From Stenotrophomonas maltophilia (GTDB taxonomy: Bacteria > Pseudomonadota > Gammaproteobacteria > Xanthomonadales > Xanthomonadaceae), in NCBI RefSeq assembly GCF_023518235.1, contig NZ_CP090423.1, forward strand, positions 1 through 64,000: DNA of 64,000 nt, read 5' to 3'. The position numbers and the translations under genes were made by a program. Of this stretch, positions 23,904-32,805 are shown one piece after another. The notes under the pieces were generated by a model, which was not told where the DNA came from, searched no databases, and saw nothing but the letters and a program-made list of their open reading frames with translations. Each line of letters opens with the position of its first letter. The stretch's first letter is position 1.

Positions 23904-24390
23904 AATCGACCTTCGGAATCGAAACCACACTGAAAAGTGGCTCTTCCCCGATCTGTCGACCGTCCGGCCGGATCAGCCATGCCGACCACGCAGTGAATCG
24001 CCGGCGGCATCCAGACAGCCCGTTGCCCCTACTCATTTTCCCGTCGAGCGAGATAACTGCGTCGCCGTTGCCGCGCTGGGCGTAGATGGCGAACTCTTCG
24101 CCGATGATGATCGAAGCGTTCCAGTACCCCTCTTGCCGGTCCACGGTCGCATCGATTCCGGCCACCCGGATCTCCACCTGAAACTCGCCCCCCACGTAGG
24201 TGACGGTTCCGTTCTCTCGGGGGGAGAACACGCCGGTTTGATCGCCTGTCAGGCAGATAGCCGAAAGGCCTCCGCCTTGGCCTTGGTTGGCGTCGACGGA
24301 CATGAACCACTGGCCGTTGTTGCGGTAGAAGCGTCCTGCTGGCACTTCCGATGCTTCAGCCACGAAGAACGCGGTTACGGGAAAGCTCAT
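23902..24390 (-). CDS. Cargo gene inside the late operon, opposite strand
   Basis: 162 residues from the ATG at 24390. The protein is beta-rich with a repeated-strand look (PAGRFYRNNGQWFMSVDANQ; GTVTYVGGEFQVEIRVAGID; EFAIYAQRGNGDAVISLDGK). No signal peptide or known domain. Facing the structural genes and closed off by a terminator, it looks like a moron expressed separately, maybe in the lysogen. Base composition is somewhat less GC-rich than its neighbours. Confidence 0.6.
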   Translation of the reverse strand: MSFPVTAFFVAEASEVPAGRFYRNNGQWFMSVDANQGQGGGLSAICLTGDQTGVFSPRENGTVTYVGGEFQVEIRVAGIDATVDRQEGYWNASIIIGEEFAIYAQRGNGDAVISLDGKMSRGNGLSGCRRRFTAWSAWLIRPDGRQIGEEPLFSVVSIPKVD

Positions 24391-24561
24391 TCCATTGCCC
24401 CTTTTGGTGTAGCCGGCTTGCCCCGGCTCGGCGAGTGTACCGCCAGCGCCCATTGACGCGCCCACCAGCGCTGGCATCTTGACCACCGAGCGGCACACCA
24501 GCCGCCCCGCGTGTGACGTAAGCCGGGTTCGCCGCCGGTAGCGCTGTAACGAGCCTCGCGC

Positions 24562-24618
24562 CCTCGGAACGCGGAAAGACCCTCAGCCCTCGCGGGCTGG
24601 CCATCTTTCCTTCCGAGG
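24562..24618 (+). other. Long stem-loop in the capsid gene leader
   Basis: Nested inverted repeats: CCTCGGAA/TTCCGAGG (8 bp), GGAAAGA/TCTTTCC (7 bp) and CAGCCC/GGGCTG (6 bp) make one long, slightly bulged hairpin. It ends 8 bp before the capsid ATG (24627). There is no T tract, so it is unlikely to be a terminator. It could stabilise or process the abundant capsid mRNA. Confidence 0.6.
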
Positions 24619-24626
24619 CCACTCCT

Positions 24627-25688
24627 ATGCCGCTTACCGCCGCACAGCTGCTGTCTGGTGCCAATACCCAGATGCAGTCCTACGCCAACAACGACCCCAT
24701 CGACCAGTTCACCACCCAGCGACCGCTGGCCAACTGGCTGATCCAGAACCGCCAGGATTCGATCTTCGGCAACGGCGTCTTCAACGAGAAGATCCGCTAC
24801 ACGAACGACTCGAACTACCAGAACTACACCGGTGACGACCAGGTCACCTACAACCGCAAGAAGACCGTGCGTCTGGCGCCGTTCCAGGCATACGAGGCCT
24901 TCGACGGCTTCACCCTCAACGAAACCGAGCTGGCCAACAACGGCATCATCCTCACCGATGACCGCAATGCGGTCATGACCGAGGCCGAGAAGATCCAGAT
25001 CGTCAACATCCTCCAGGAGAACTGGACCACCCTGAAGGATGGTTTCCAGGAGAACTGGGACATCGAAGTGCACCTGGACGGCGCCACCAACCCGAAGGCT
25101 GTTCCGGGTCTGGACGCGCTGGTCAGCACTACCCCGACCGTGGGTACCGTCGGCGGCATCGATCGCGCGGCCACCCCGTACTGGCGCAATTGGGCCGACA
25201 TCGGCATCAGCACCGCCACCGCCGGCAACCTGATCTCGCACCTGGAAACTCTGTGGCGCAAGTCCATCGCCTACGGAAAGTTGGGTGCACCCGACTTCAT
25301 CGTGGTCGGCTCGGACATGTACGACGCCATCCAGGCGGACGCGCTGAAGGTCATGAGCCGCCAGATCACCATGGGCACTTCGGCCACCGGCGGCGTCACC
25401 CTGGACCCGTCCACCAAGGCGCTCGCCTTCAAGGGCGTGCCGGTGGTGTGGGATCCGACCTTCGACGCCCTGGACGATCTGCTGGGCGCCATCGCGGTGC
25501 CGTGGAAGAAGCGCGGCTACTTCCTCAACAGCAAGTCGCTGAAGCTGCGCCCGGTGAAGGGCCGCTGGATGGTCCGCCGCACGCCGCCGCGCGTGTACGA
25601 CCGCCACACCCACTACTTCGGCATGACGGCGCACTACGGCCTGACGCTGAAGAAGGGCAACAGCAACGCGGTCTTCTCGATCGCCTGA
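24627..25688 (+). CDS. Major capsid protein (HK97-fold type)
   Basis: 353 residues. The pattern DQVTYNRKKTVRLAPFQAYE, followed by GFTLNETELANN and a C-terminal GRWMVRRTPPRVYDRHTHYF, resembles major capsid proteins of BPP-1/BcepC6B-type podoviruses, which use the HK97 fold. No N-terminal protease-cleaved delta domain is obvious, and a separate scaffold gene lies upstream. A leader hairpin and a separate position after the cargo gene suggest its expression is tuned independently. Confidence 0.85.
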   Translation: MPLTAAQLLSGANTQMQSYANNDPIDQFTTQRPLANWLIQNRQDSIFGNGVFNEKIRYTNDSNYQNYTGDDQVTYNRKKTVRLAPFQAYEAFDGFTLNETELANNGIILTDDRNAVMTEAEKIQIVNILQENWTTLKDGFQENWDIEVHLDGATNPKAVPGLDALVSTTPTVGTVGGIDRAATPYWRNWADIGISTATAGNLISHLETLWRKSIAYGKLGAPDFIVVGSDMYDAIQADALKVMSRQITMGTSATGGVTLDPSTKALAFKGVPVVWDPTFDALDDLLGAIAVPWKKRGYFLNSKSLKLRPVKGRWMVRRTPPRVYDRHTHYFGMTAHYGLTLKKGNSNAVFSIA

Positions 25689-25734
25689 CCCCACGCAACG
25701 CCGGCGGGGCATTCCTCGCCGGCAGGAGAACGAA

Positions 25735-26046
25735 ATGCCGAACGTGAAGACGCTCCCGACCGGGGGCACCATCGTCAAGCTCAACAAGACCCCGCTGCTG
25801 GGCGGCTGGGGCCGCGAAGGCCTGGCCAACCTGGGTGACAACACCACCGTGACCACCGGCGTTCTGCTGCAGGGCCATGAAGCGCCGGCCGACGGCAGCA
25901 CCCCGGCCGCTGGCAGTTCGGGCTGGTTCACCCTGCTGAGCGCAGCCGCCAACCTGGCGCCGGTGGTCGAGATCGCCGACCTGCCGGACTTCATCCGCAC
26001 CGGCACCGCCGCAACGGCGCCGATCACCCTGGAGGGCGTGCAGTAA
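25735..26046 (+). CDS. Putative head decoration (cement) protein
   Basis: 103 residues, beta-rich, Gly/Thr/Ala-rich (LNKTPLLGGWGREGLANLGD; TTVTTGVLLQGHE). A small beta protein directly after the capsid gene is where BPP-1-like phages encode their cementing protein, which stabilises the shell. The identity rests on position and composition. Confidence 0.6.
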   Translation: MPNVKTLPTGGTIVKLNKTPLLGGWGREGLANLGDNTTVTTGVLLQGHEAPADGSTPAAGSSGWFTLLSAAANLAPVVEIADLPDFIRTGTAATAPITLEGVQ

Positions 26047-26579
26047 TGGCCAAGACCGTATCCCTGCTGTTGCTGACGTTGGTCATCGACCGCGACGCGA
26101 CCACCAAGCTGCCGGTGCAGATCTTCGACTACGAGCTGCCGATCGTGGAAGAGCTGTATCCGCCCGAATCCATCAGCGAGTCGAAGCGCGAGGCCATCGA
26201 GGTCAAGGACTTCGACGTCTCGGAAGTCTTCGCCGGCTTGCAGAACAAGTACGGCCGCACCGCAGAAGGCGCTGAGGCGCTGAAGAACGCGTACCGCAAC
26301 GAGCGCGAGTTCGCCAAGGCCGTGCAGGCCAGCATCGACTCGGCCAAGGACGAAGCCGAGCAGGTTGACCAGGACGACGAGGAAGACGACGGCCAGCCGA
26401 CCGAGCTGGAAGCCATCGCCGGAAAGACCGTCGCCGAGATCGAGGCGGCGCTGGACAACCTGACCGACGAGGACCTGCACGAGCTGGCGGCGATCGAGAA
26501 CGCCCGCGAGAAGCCGCGCAAGGGCGTGCTGGATGCCATTGCTGCGGCGCTGGGCGACCAGGGCAGCGAAACCGTTTAA
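26046..26579 (+). CDS. Head-region hypothetical protein
   Basis: 177 residues. The first ~60 residues are beta-like; the middle has an acidic stretch (EQVDQDDEEDDGQPTELEAI), and the C-terminus holds a small helical domain (IEAALDNLTDEDLHELAAIE) resembling SAP/Rho-N-type helix pairs. It overlaps the cement gene stop by one base. A head-completion role is possible. Confidence 0.6.
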   Translation: MAKTVSLLLLTLVIDRDATTKLPVQIFDYELPIVEELYPPESISESKREAIEVKDFDVSEVFAGLQNKYGRTAEGAEALKNAYRNEREFAKAVQASIDSAKDEAEQVDQDDEEDDGQPTELEAIAGKTVAEIEAALDNLTDEDLHELAAIENAREKPRKGVLDAIAAALGDQGSETV

Positions 26580-26603
26580 GTCCGCTGGCGGCGGGCTGGC
26601 GGC

Positions 26604-26635
26604 CGGCCGGGGCGACTCGGTCGGCCGTTTTTCTT
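26604..26635 (+). terminator. Possible terminator/attenuator in the head operon
   Basis: CGGCCG pairs with CGGCCG across a 12-base loop, followed by TTTTTCTTT. It may reduce read-through so that capsid-group genes are more abundant than tail genes. Confidence 0.6.
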
Positions 26636-26648
26636 TCTGGAGAACGAT

Positions 26649-28061
26649 ATGGGCGGCAACAACGCACCGATCATGGTCAACGGCGGTAACGTCTACGACA
26701 GCCCGCTGGGGTATGACGCGCCGATCAACTACGACACCGGCCAGGTGAACCTGTCGTCGCTGGGCGTGGAATGGTCCCTGAAGAAGGCACGGCAGGAGGT
26801 GATCCGCCGCCTCGGCTTCGTGGTCGAGCCGGTGAAGGTGCAGCGCACGTTCGACCAGCTGCGACAGACGGTATCGACGGCGCTTGGCTTCACCTACGTG
26901 GGCACGCCTGCGCCGCGCACGATGGCATCGCTGCGGTTGGATCTTCTGCGTCGGCTCGGCTTCTCTGCTCAGGCCACGGCCGATGCCTGGGCGCCGGGCG
27001 TCAAAGAGCTGCTGACCAACTTCCTTTCCGAAGCGCAGGTGGCGCTGCAGCACCAGTACCGGCTGAGCGTCAGCACGCCGCTGGCGCCGTTCCATGACGA
27101 CGCCGACGTGACCACGCTCGATCCGTGGGCCGTCTTCCTGCTGGCGCTGGCCAACGGCAAGGCCCACCACGGCCAGCAGGACGCGAAGGCCTACTACGAC
27201 CAGCTGGGCGGCTACATCACCACCGTTGCGAAGTCTGCGGACGTGGACCAGATCATCAACACCGCGCAGGACTCGCTGCTGCAGCGGTATGCAATGGACC
27301 GCTACGGCGACGGGAAGGCGCCGCTGGTCGAAGGCGACGACAAGACCCTGATCGACGGCGTGGCCGTGGAAATGCAGGCGATCGCCGATGCGAAGGCAAA
27401 GTACGGCCAGAAGGATGCCGAGGCCTACTACAGCCGCCTGCAGGAGATGGCACAGCGTCGGCCGTTCGACCTCGACGCGATGGTCGACAGCTTCATTCGT
27501 GACGCTCAGGACCAGCTGTATCAGCAGTACAAGGAGCTGCGCACCGAGCGGTGGTGGACCATCCAGTGCGTGCCGGGCGCCAACCTGTACGACGTGCCGC
27601 TGGATCTGGATCAGTACCTGGACTTCCGGCGAATCACCTGGGCGGGCATTCAGGACGACGTGCAGTGGATGCCCCTGATCGAGGGCATCGACCCTGTGCT
27701 GTACACCAGCACCTCGCTGAGCAAGCCAGCCTATTACCGGATCACCGGCTGCATCGAGATCTTCCCGGCACCGGACCGCGCGTACACGATCAAGATCCGC
27801 GGCCATCTTGGCCTGAAGTGGCTCACTGGTGATGGCGATCTGCTGACGGTCAACAGCCGCGCGGTGTTCCTGCATGCTCTGGCGAACGCGAAGGCGCACT
27901 ACAAGCAGCCCGACGCCGGCAACTACATGCAGCAGGCCCAGGCCTACGTTCGGCAGCTGATCTCCGGCTCCCACGGCACCCGGCGCTACATCCCCGGCGC
28001 GCGGCAGATTCCGCCGGCCCGGCGCCCGATTCCCGTTGGCGGCTGGCCGGAGGGCAACTGA
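26649..28061 (+). CDS. Head-to-tail adaptor with triplicated domain
   Basis: 470 residues. Three related blocks are visible, each a helix ending in a sequence like LANGKAHHGQQDAKAYY (~166), ADAKAKYGQKDAEAYYSRL (~243) and LANAKAHYKQPDAGNYMQQA (~410), and each preceded by a helix of the type SEAQVALQHQY / DSLLQRYAM / DAQDQLYQQYKEL. Between the halves of the third copy is a beta-rich insert (WWTIQCVPGANLYDVPLDLD). Single-copy domains of this type form adaptor rings under portals (T7 gp11- and P22 gp4-like). RBS CTGGAGAACG. Confidence 0.7.
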   Translation: MGGNNAPIMVNGGNVYDSPLGYDAPINYDTGQVNLSSLGVEWSLKKARQEVIRRLGFVVEPVKVQRTFDQLRQTVSTALGFTYVGTPAPRTMASLRLDLLRRLGFSAQATADAWAPGVKELLTNFLSEAQVALQHQYRLSVSTPLAPFHDDADVTTLDPWAVFLLALANGKAHHGQQDAKAYYDQLGGYITTVAKSADVDQIINTAQDSLLQRYAMDRYGDGKAPLVEGDDKTLIDGVAVEMQAIADAKAKYGQKDAEAYYSRLQEMAQRRPFDLDAMVDSFIRDAQDQLYQQYKELRTERWWTIQCVPGANLYDVPLDLDQYLDFRRITWAGIQDDVQWMPLIEGIDPVLYTSTSLSKPAYYRITGCIEIFPAPDRAYTIKIRGHLGLKWLTGDGDLLTVNSRAVFLHALANAKAHYKQPDAGNYMQQAQAYVRQLISGSHGTRRYIPGARQIPPARRPIPVGGWPEGN

Positions 28062-30541
28062 TGCGCGCCACCTACCTGACCGCCGTAAAGGCCGGCATCA
28101 CCCGCCTGCGCGACAAGGGCGGCGCGTCGGAGGATGCGCTGTTCGACCTGCTCAACGGCTACGTGACCGCAGCCCGCACCATCCGTATGCGCCAGGCCGC
28201 GCGCATCCAGCTGGACCTGCCGCCCGGCACGATCGGACTGACCTCCTTCAAGGGAGCGTTCGTGGTGTATGCCGACCAGGTGATGCCGGCGGGTCCCGGC
28301 TACTCGGTGGTGGTGCTGAGGCATCCGAGCAACGGCGCGGCGACTCTGAAGGAGATCCACTACTCGCTGCCGTACCTGGGATTCCTGTACGTGGTGGCCG
28401 AGTTCTCCGATGGGTCGACCTATCACTACTGGCTGGAAGAGGGGAAACCCTGGGCACCTAACACCACGTACCTGCCCGGTGCGCTGGTAAGCCCGACAAC
28501 GCCCAACGGCCTGGCCTATTCGCTGGTGGGCACCGGTGGTGGCCACGCAACATGGGAGGCCTACGCAGCACGCACGGTGGGTAACGTGGTGGTGCCGTCG
28601 GCCAACAACGGCTTCAAGTACACGGTCAGCTCGGTGAGCGGTGCCAACGCGCGCTCCGGCGACACCGAACCGCAGTGGCCGGCAACAGCCGGCGGCACCG
28701 TGAACGAGGACGTGCCACTGGAGAACCCGTTGGGGAACGTTGGCAGCGGCACGGCCGGCGGCTCGGTTCCGCAGTGGACTGCTGCCAAGCAGGCGGCCAA
28801 GGGCGATCTGATCAGGCCGGTGAACCTGCCCAGCCCGACGGCGACGGCTCCAATCAACGGCAACTTCACCGACGGCAACACCGGCTGGGATCTGGAAGGC
28901 GGTGCGCACATCGTTGCGGGCAAGCTGGAGCTGCCCGGGCGAATCAGCGATGGCGCCGCCGTGAACCAGGCGCGCTTCGTCGTCGCAGATGGCGGATCAC
29001 TCACCGCGAACTGCCTGATCGAGCAGGGACCGGCCAAGGCTGGCGCGACGCGCGGCTGGGTGGAGGTCCGGTGGTACGACAAGGACGACGTGATGATCTC
29101 CTACACGCAGGGGAACATCGTCAGCAGCGATGCGGCGATCTCCACTGCGGTGTCACCGAAGCCTGCAGGTGCTTCGTACGCCCGCGGCGTCATCGCACTG
29201 TGGTCGGTGGGTGACCATGATCACGTGACCGGCGCTGACAACCTGACCGTCAGCGGCGCGGTGAACGGCCTGCCTGCGGGCCTTGTCTACCGCGCGGTGC
29301 AGGACGTGGTGGCGCACACCGGCGCCACTGAACCGGCCTGGCCGAACATCCTCGGCAAGCGTGTGGTCGATGGCGGCGTGACCTGGGAGGCGATGGCGAT
29401 TACCCGCGTGACGTGGACTGCGTCTCCGCTGTACGTCAGCGGCAGCAGCGAACCGGCATGGCCAACCAACGTCGGCGGCACCGTGGTGGACGGCAGCGTG
29501 ACCTGGCAGGCCGTGAGCCGGCGGGTAGAGGACCCGAACTGCCCGAACAGCAAGGTGGTGCTGATCGGTGCCTCGAAGGTCTTCGCCGGCGATGGCGACA
29601 CCGTGCCCTACAGCGCAACCGTGGCGCCGAAGGACTGGAGTAGCGCCAACGATGCAGGGTTCCTCCCCACTGGCCTGCAGAACTACGGCGCGAACCCAGT
29701 GGCAGCGATGGGGCTCTATCGCGGCAACCTGACCGTCTTCAACGCCGAGGCATTCCAGCTGTGGCAGATCGATGAAGACCCGGCCAGCATGTCGCTGCTC
29801 GACGCGCTGCCGGTGGGTAGCACCCAGCACCGCGCCATCGCAGCCGTCGGCAACGACCTGTTGTTCCTGGCCAGTCAGGGCGTGCGCAGCGTGGGTATCG
29901 CCGCCAGCAGCACCAACTTCCAGGCTGGCGACGTGGGCATGCCGATCGACCCGCTGGTGCAGGCGTGGCTGGCCCAGCCTTCAGTGGTGCCGCGCGGACT
30001 GTACTTCCCGGCTGCCGGCCAGTACTGGCTGATGTTCGCGAAGGACGGCCAGACAGAGGTGTTCGTCTACACCATGACCCAAATCGGGCAGGTGGGCGCC
30101 TGGTCGCGGTACCTGCTGCCTTTCGAGGTCCACACGTGGACTATCCAAGGCGACTCCCTCTATCTGCGTTCGGCCAACCGCATCTACCGCATGGTGGACG
30201 GCGCGATCGGGGACGAGCTTTCCCCGGGCGTGTTCACCCCGTTCCAAGGCGTCATCCAGTGGCCGTGGCTGGACTTCGGCCCGGCAGGCGTCACGAAGAT
30301 GCTCTATGGCTTCGAGGTGGTGGGGCGGGGCAAGGTCGGCATCCAGGTCGGCTTCGACCAGACCAACGGCGGGGCGTTCACCCCTGCATACCAGGTCGAC
30401 CCGGACACGCTCACCGGTGGGCCTGTCCCAATGTCGATGGCAGCGCCGACGTTCGCGGTGCGGCTGGTCTACGACGGCACCGAGGCGTGGCAGTGGAATG
30501 CTTTCGGCTTGTACCTGCAGGACTTCCGCCCGATGGCGTGA
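28061..30541 (+). CDS. Tail nozzle protein (T7 gp12-like)
   Basis: 826 residues, beta-rich. The start (MRATYLTAVKAGITRLRDKG) and the repeated blade-like motifs (AYSLVGTGGGHATWEAYA; EPAWPTNVGGTVVDGSVTW; GLYRGNLTVFNAEAFQLWQI) match the propeller-like nozzle proteins of podoviruses. The ending GTEAWQWNAFGLYLQDFRPM is typical of this family. It should close the tail tip. The EPxWP-GG-V-DG-VTW module occurs at least three times. Confidence 0.82.
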   Translation: MRATYLTAVKAGITRLRDKGGASEDALFDLLNGYVTAARTIRMRQAARIQLDLPPGTIGLTSFKGAFVVYADQVMPAGPGYSVVVLRHPSNGAATLKEIHYSLPYLGFLYVVAEFSDGSTYHYWLEEGKPWAPNTTYLPGALVSPTTPNGLAYSLVGTGGGHATWEAYAARTVGNVVVPSANNGFKYTVSSVSGANARSGDTEPQWPATAGGTVNEDVPLENPLGNVGSGTAGGSVPQWTAAKQAAKGDLIRPVNLPSPTATAPINGNFTDGNTGWDLEGGAHIVAGKLELPGRISDGAAVNQARFVVADGGSLTANCLIEQGPAKAGATRGWVEVRWYDKDDVMISYTQGNIVSSDAAISTAVSPKPAGASYARGVIALWSVGDHDHVTGADNLTVSGAVNGLPAGLVYRAVQDVVAHTGATEPAWPNILGKRVVDGGVTWEAMAITRVTWTASPLYVSGSSEPAWPTNVGGTVVDGSVTWQAVSRRVEDPNCPNSKVVLIGASKVFAGDGDTVPYSATVAPKDWSSANDAGFLPTGLQNYGANPVAAMGLYRGNLTVFNAEAFQLWQIDEDPASMSLLDALPVGSTQHRAIAAVGNDLLFLASQGVRSVGIAASSTNFQAGDVGMPIDPLVQAWLAQPSVVPRGLYFPAAGQYWLMFAKDGQTEVFVYTMTQIGQVGAWSRYLLPFEVHTWTIQGDSLYLRSANRIYRMVDGAIGDELSPGVFTPFQGVIQWPWLDFGPAGVTKMLYGFEVVGRGKVGIQVGFDQTNGGAFTPAYQVDPDTLTGGPVPMSMAAPTFAVRLVYDGTEAWQWNAFGLYLQDFRPMA

Positions 30542-30578
30542 CCATTGATCAAGGGGGGTAGGAAGTCAGCATTTCGGC

Positions 30579-31088
30579 ATGATTTCCCCCCGTCTCCCCC
30601 GCAATGTTGTGCCCTGTCGGCCACTCCACCTGGTGGTGCTGGCCGACATCCTTCGGCACGAAGAGCAGCGCCAGTTCCGGGCCGTCTTGGGCGGCACCGC
30701 CTACAGTCCCGACACCGCTGCACACGCCCTGGTGAACGCCTGGGCCACTTCTTCCCCGTATGCCCTCACCGTTCTGCGCGCCGACGGTACGCCGGCTGCC
30801 GCTGGTGGATTCGAGCCGGTCGGCCCGGGCACCTGGCAATCGTGGATGGTTGGCACGGAACAGGGCTGGGCCGAGCAGTGGCGCTCCATGACGAAGGCCA
30901 GCCGCTGGCTGATCGACCAGCTGTTCGAGGCCGGCGCGCGGCGGCTGCAGGTCAATGCTCTGGCTGACCGCTTGGCGGCCATCGAGTGGTTCGAACGATC
31001 GCTGGGGATGCAGGACGACGGTGTCTGGAGCGGGCAGGGCGCCAACGGCGAGGACATCGCTCACTTTTCACGCATGCGAGGTGCCTGA
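30579..31088 (+). CDS. GNAT-like acyltransferase, virion-associated type
   Basis: 169 residues. WLIDQLFEAGARRLQVNALA and RLAAIEWFERSLGMQDDGVW are the last strand-helix pair of a GNAT fold, where the end of the domain packs. Phages of this architecture often carry such a protein between nozzle and ejection genes, and it may be packaged. The acetyl-CoA P-loop (Q/RxxGxG/A) is not obvious, so it may be inactive or bind another ligand. The start has a poor Shine-Dalgarno. Confidence 0.65.
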   Translation: MISPRLPRNVVPCRPLHLVVLADILRHEEQRQFRAVLGGTAYSPDTAAHALVNAWATSSPYALTVLRADGTPAAAGGFEPVGPGTWQSWMVGTEQGWAEQWRSMTKASRWLIDQLFEAGARRLQVNALADRLAAIEWFERSLGMQDDGVWSGQGANGEDIAHFSRMRGA

Positions 31089-31699
31089 TGGGCGGTAGTA
31101 GCGGAAGCAAAGCGGCCAATGCCGCATCACAGACCGAGGCTTGGCGAACCTCGAACATCAATCGCGCTACCGACCAGGTGAACCGGCTGTACAGCGCACC
31201 CTCGCGCCAGGCCGGTTACGACGACTTCCTGGGCGCCACTCGGGATTTCTACGGCGGCGAGCTGGCGCGGCAGAAGGAACAGGCAGACAGAAGCCTGAAG
31301 TTCGCGATGGCCCGCAGCGGCCTCGCCGGTGGATCTGCATCCATCGACGCCAACCGCCGCTTGGGCGAGGACTATCAGCGCGGCGTGCTGGATGCCGAGC
31401 GTCTGGCGCAGGGAGCGCTGGCCGACCTGAAGGCCTCGGACGAGACCTCACGCCAGAACCTGCTGTCGCAGGTCGCCGGCGGAATGAGCCTGACCAGCGG
31501 CGCCACGCAGTCGGCGCAGGCGCTGCAGGGCAACCTGCAGGCCGCGCAGGGCCGGCTGCGGGCGGAGAACCTGGGCGACATCTTCAGTGGATTCGCCGAC
31601 CTGTACAGCCGCAGCCGAGAGGCGGCGCAGGAGCGGCGTGGAGCACGCGACTTCAACACCCTGTTCCAGCCGGGCTTCGGCTATGGCGGTCGCCAATGA
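31088..31699 (+). CDS. Ejection (internal virion) protein 1
   Basis: 203 residues, helical, Gly/Ser/Ala/Gln-rich (FAMARSGLAGGSASIDANRR; TSGATQSAQALQGNLQAAQG). MGGSSGSKAANAA starts the protein. Small glycine-rich helical proteins of this look precede larger ejection proteins in P22/BPP-1-like phages. It overlaps the acyltransferase stop by one base. Confidence 0.65.
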   Translation: MGGSSGSKAANAASQTEAWRTSNINRATDQVNRLYSAPSRQAGYDDFLGATRDFYGGELARQKEQADRSLKFAMARSGLAGGSASIDANRRLGEDYQRGVLDAERLAQGALADLKASDETSRQNLLSQVAGGMSLTSGATQSAQALQGNLQAAQGRLRAENLGDIFSGFADLYSRSREAAQERRGARDFNTLFQPGFGYGGRQ

Positions 31700-32133
31700 A
31701 CACGATGCCTGATGTGATCAGCACTATGGCTCGGCTGGTGAGCCAGCCTTCGCTGGCTGACATCGTGCAGCTGCAGGACCTGTGCGCGCAGCTGCCGCAG
31801 GCGGATATGCCGGTGCAGCACACTTTCCTCCCCGGCCAGTACCTGCGCCGTATGTCGATGCCAGCCGGCGCCCTGGTGGTGGGGAAGCGGCACCGCTTCC
31901 GGCATGCCCTGATCGTCTCTGGCCACGTCACCCTGCGCACTGCCGACGGCATGGTGGAGCTGCAGGGCTTCCACGTCATCGACTCGCCGCCTGGCATGAA
32001 GCGCGCCATCTACGCGCACGCGCCGAGCGAACTGGTAACCGTCCACCTCACGGACGAAACCGATCTGGAGCGGATCGAGGCGCTGGTGATCATGCCCGAC
32101 GACGAGCCGTTGGAATTGGAGGAACAGCCATGA
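31696..32133 (+). CDS. Cupin-like phage protein
   Basis: 145 residues. A single-domain cupin barrel is suggested by KRHRFRHALIVSGHVTLRTA and MVELQGFHVIDSPPGMKRAI, with histidines placed as in metal-binding cupins. It is conserved between ejection genes of similar podoviruses. Ligand unknown. 4-bp overlaps on both sides. Confidence 0.65.
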   Translation: MNTMPDVISTMARLVSQPSLADIVQLQDLCAQLPQADMPVQHTFLPGQYLRRMSMPAGALVVGKRHRFRHALIVSGHVTLRTADGMVELQGFHVIDSPPGMKRAIYAHAPSELVTVHLTDETDLERIEALVIMPDDEPLELEEQP

Positions 32134-32804
32134 CGTGGGTCGCAACGGCCATCGCGGTGATCGGCGCCGCAACGCAGCAATACGCACAGCACCAAGCCGG
32201 GAAGAAGGCCGACCGGCAGGCAGCGAATCGGATCTATCAGCAGGCGGAGAACCAGGACCGTGCCGACTATGCTGTGAACCAGCTGCTGACACAGCGTGCG
32301 ACGGATGACGGAAGCACCGAGCGCGCAAGTACCGCGCGCAGCATGATGGATCAGTCGCGTGCCGCGCAGGCCGCCGCCAGCCGCGGCCTGAATCAGGCTG
32401 GTGCTGTGAGCGAGGCCTACCGCACCGCGTCCAATGACGCCGCGCTGGGTATCAGCGATTACGGCCAGCGCGCCGCCAACCTGATGGCCCGAATCGATGC
32501 ACCACAGCAGCTGCGCAGGCGCGAAGCGCTGCAGAGCGGGAATCTCGCGTCGCAGCTGGGCCTGATCGGGCGCGAGGCGGCCAGCGACGACTTCCTGGCG
32601 AGGATGCGCATGCAGGGGATTCAGGCCGATCCGTGGTTGATGGCGGCCGGCCAGATGGCACAGGCGGGCGCACGCGCCTACTCAGCGAACCAGGCGAGCA
32701 AAGACGCTCCCACCCTTGCTGGCTTGATGGGGAAGGGATCGAACCGGGGCTTCGGCAACGAGGCGTCCAGCTGGTTCAACAATCAATCCTTGTGGGGGCG
32801 CTGA
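32130..32804 (+). CDS. Ejection (internal virion) protein 2
   Basis: 224 residues. A hydrophobic N-terminus (MTWVATAIAVIGAATQQYAQ) followed by long Ala/Gln/Arg-rich helices, ending SSWFNNQSLWGR. Composition and place in the gene order are those of proteins delivered into the cell envelope during DNA ejection. Confidence 0.65.
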   Translation: MTWVATAIAVIGAATQQYAQHQAGKKADRQAANRIYQQAENQDRADYAVNQLLTQRATDDGSTERASTARSMMDQSRAAQAAASRGLNQAGAVSEAYRTASNDAALGISDYGQRAANLMARIDAPQQLRRREALQSGNLASQLGLIGREAASDDFLARMRMQGIQADPWLMAAGQMAQAGARAYSANQASKDAPTLAGLMGKGSNRGFGNEASSWFNNQSLWGR

Positions 32805-32805
32805 C

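Noticed and set aside
24387..27974. Very long minus-strand open frame (about 1195 codons) under the capsid and adaptor genes
   Set aside because: It is the antisense of capsid, cement and adaptor genes with clear motifs. High GC removes stops on the opposite strand; its composition has no domain.
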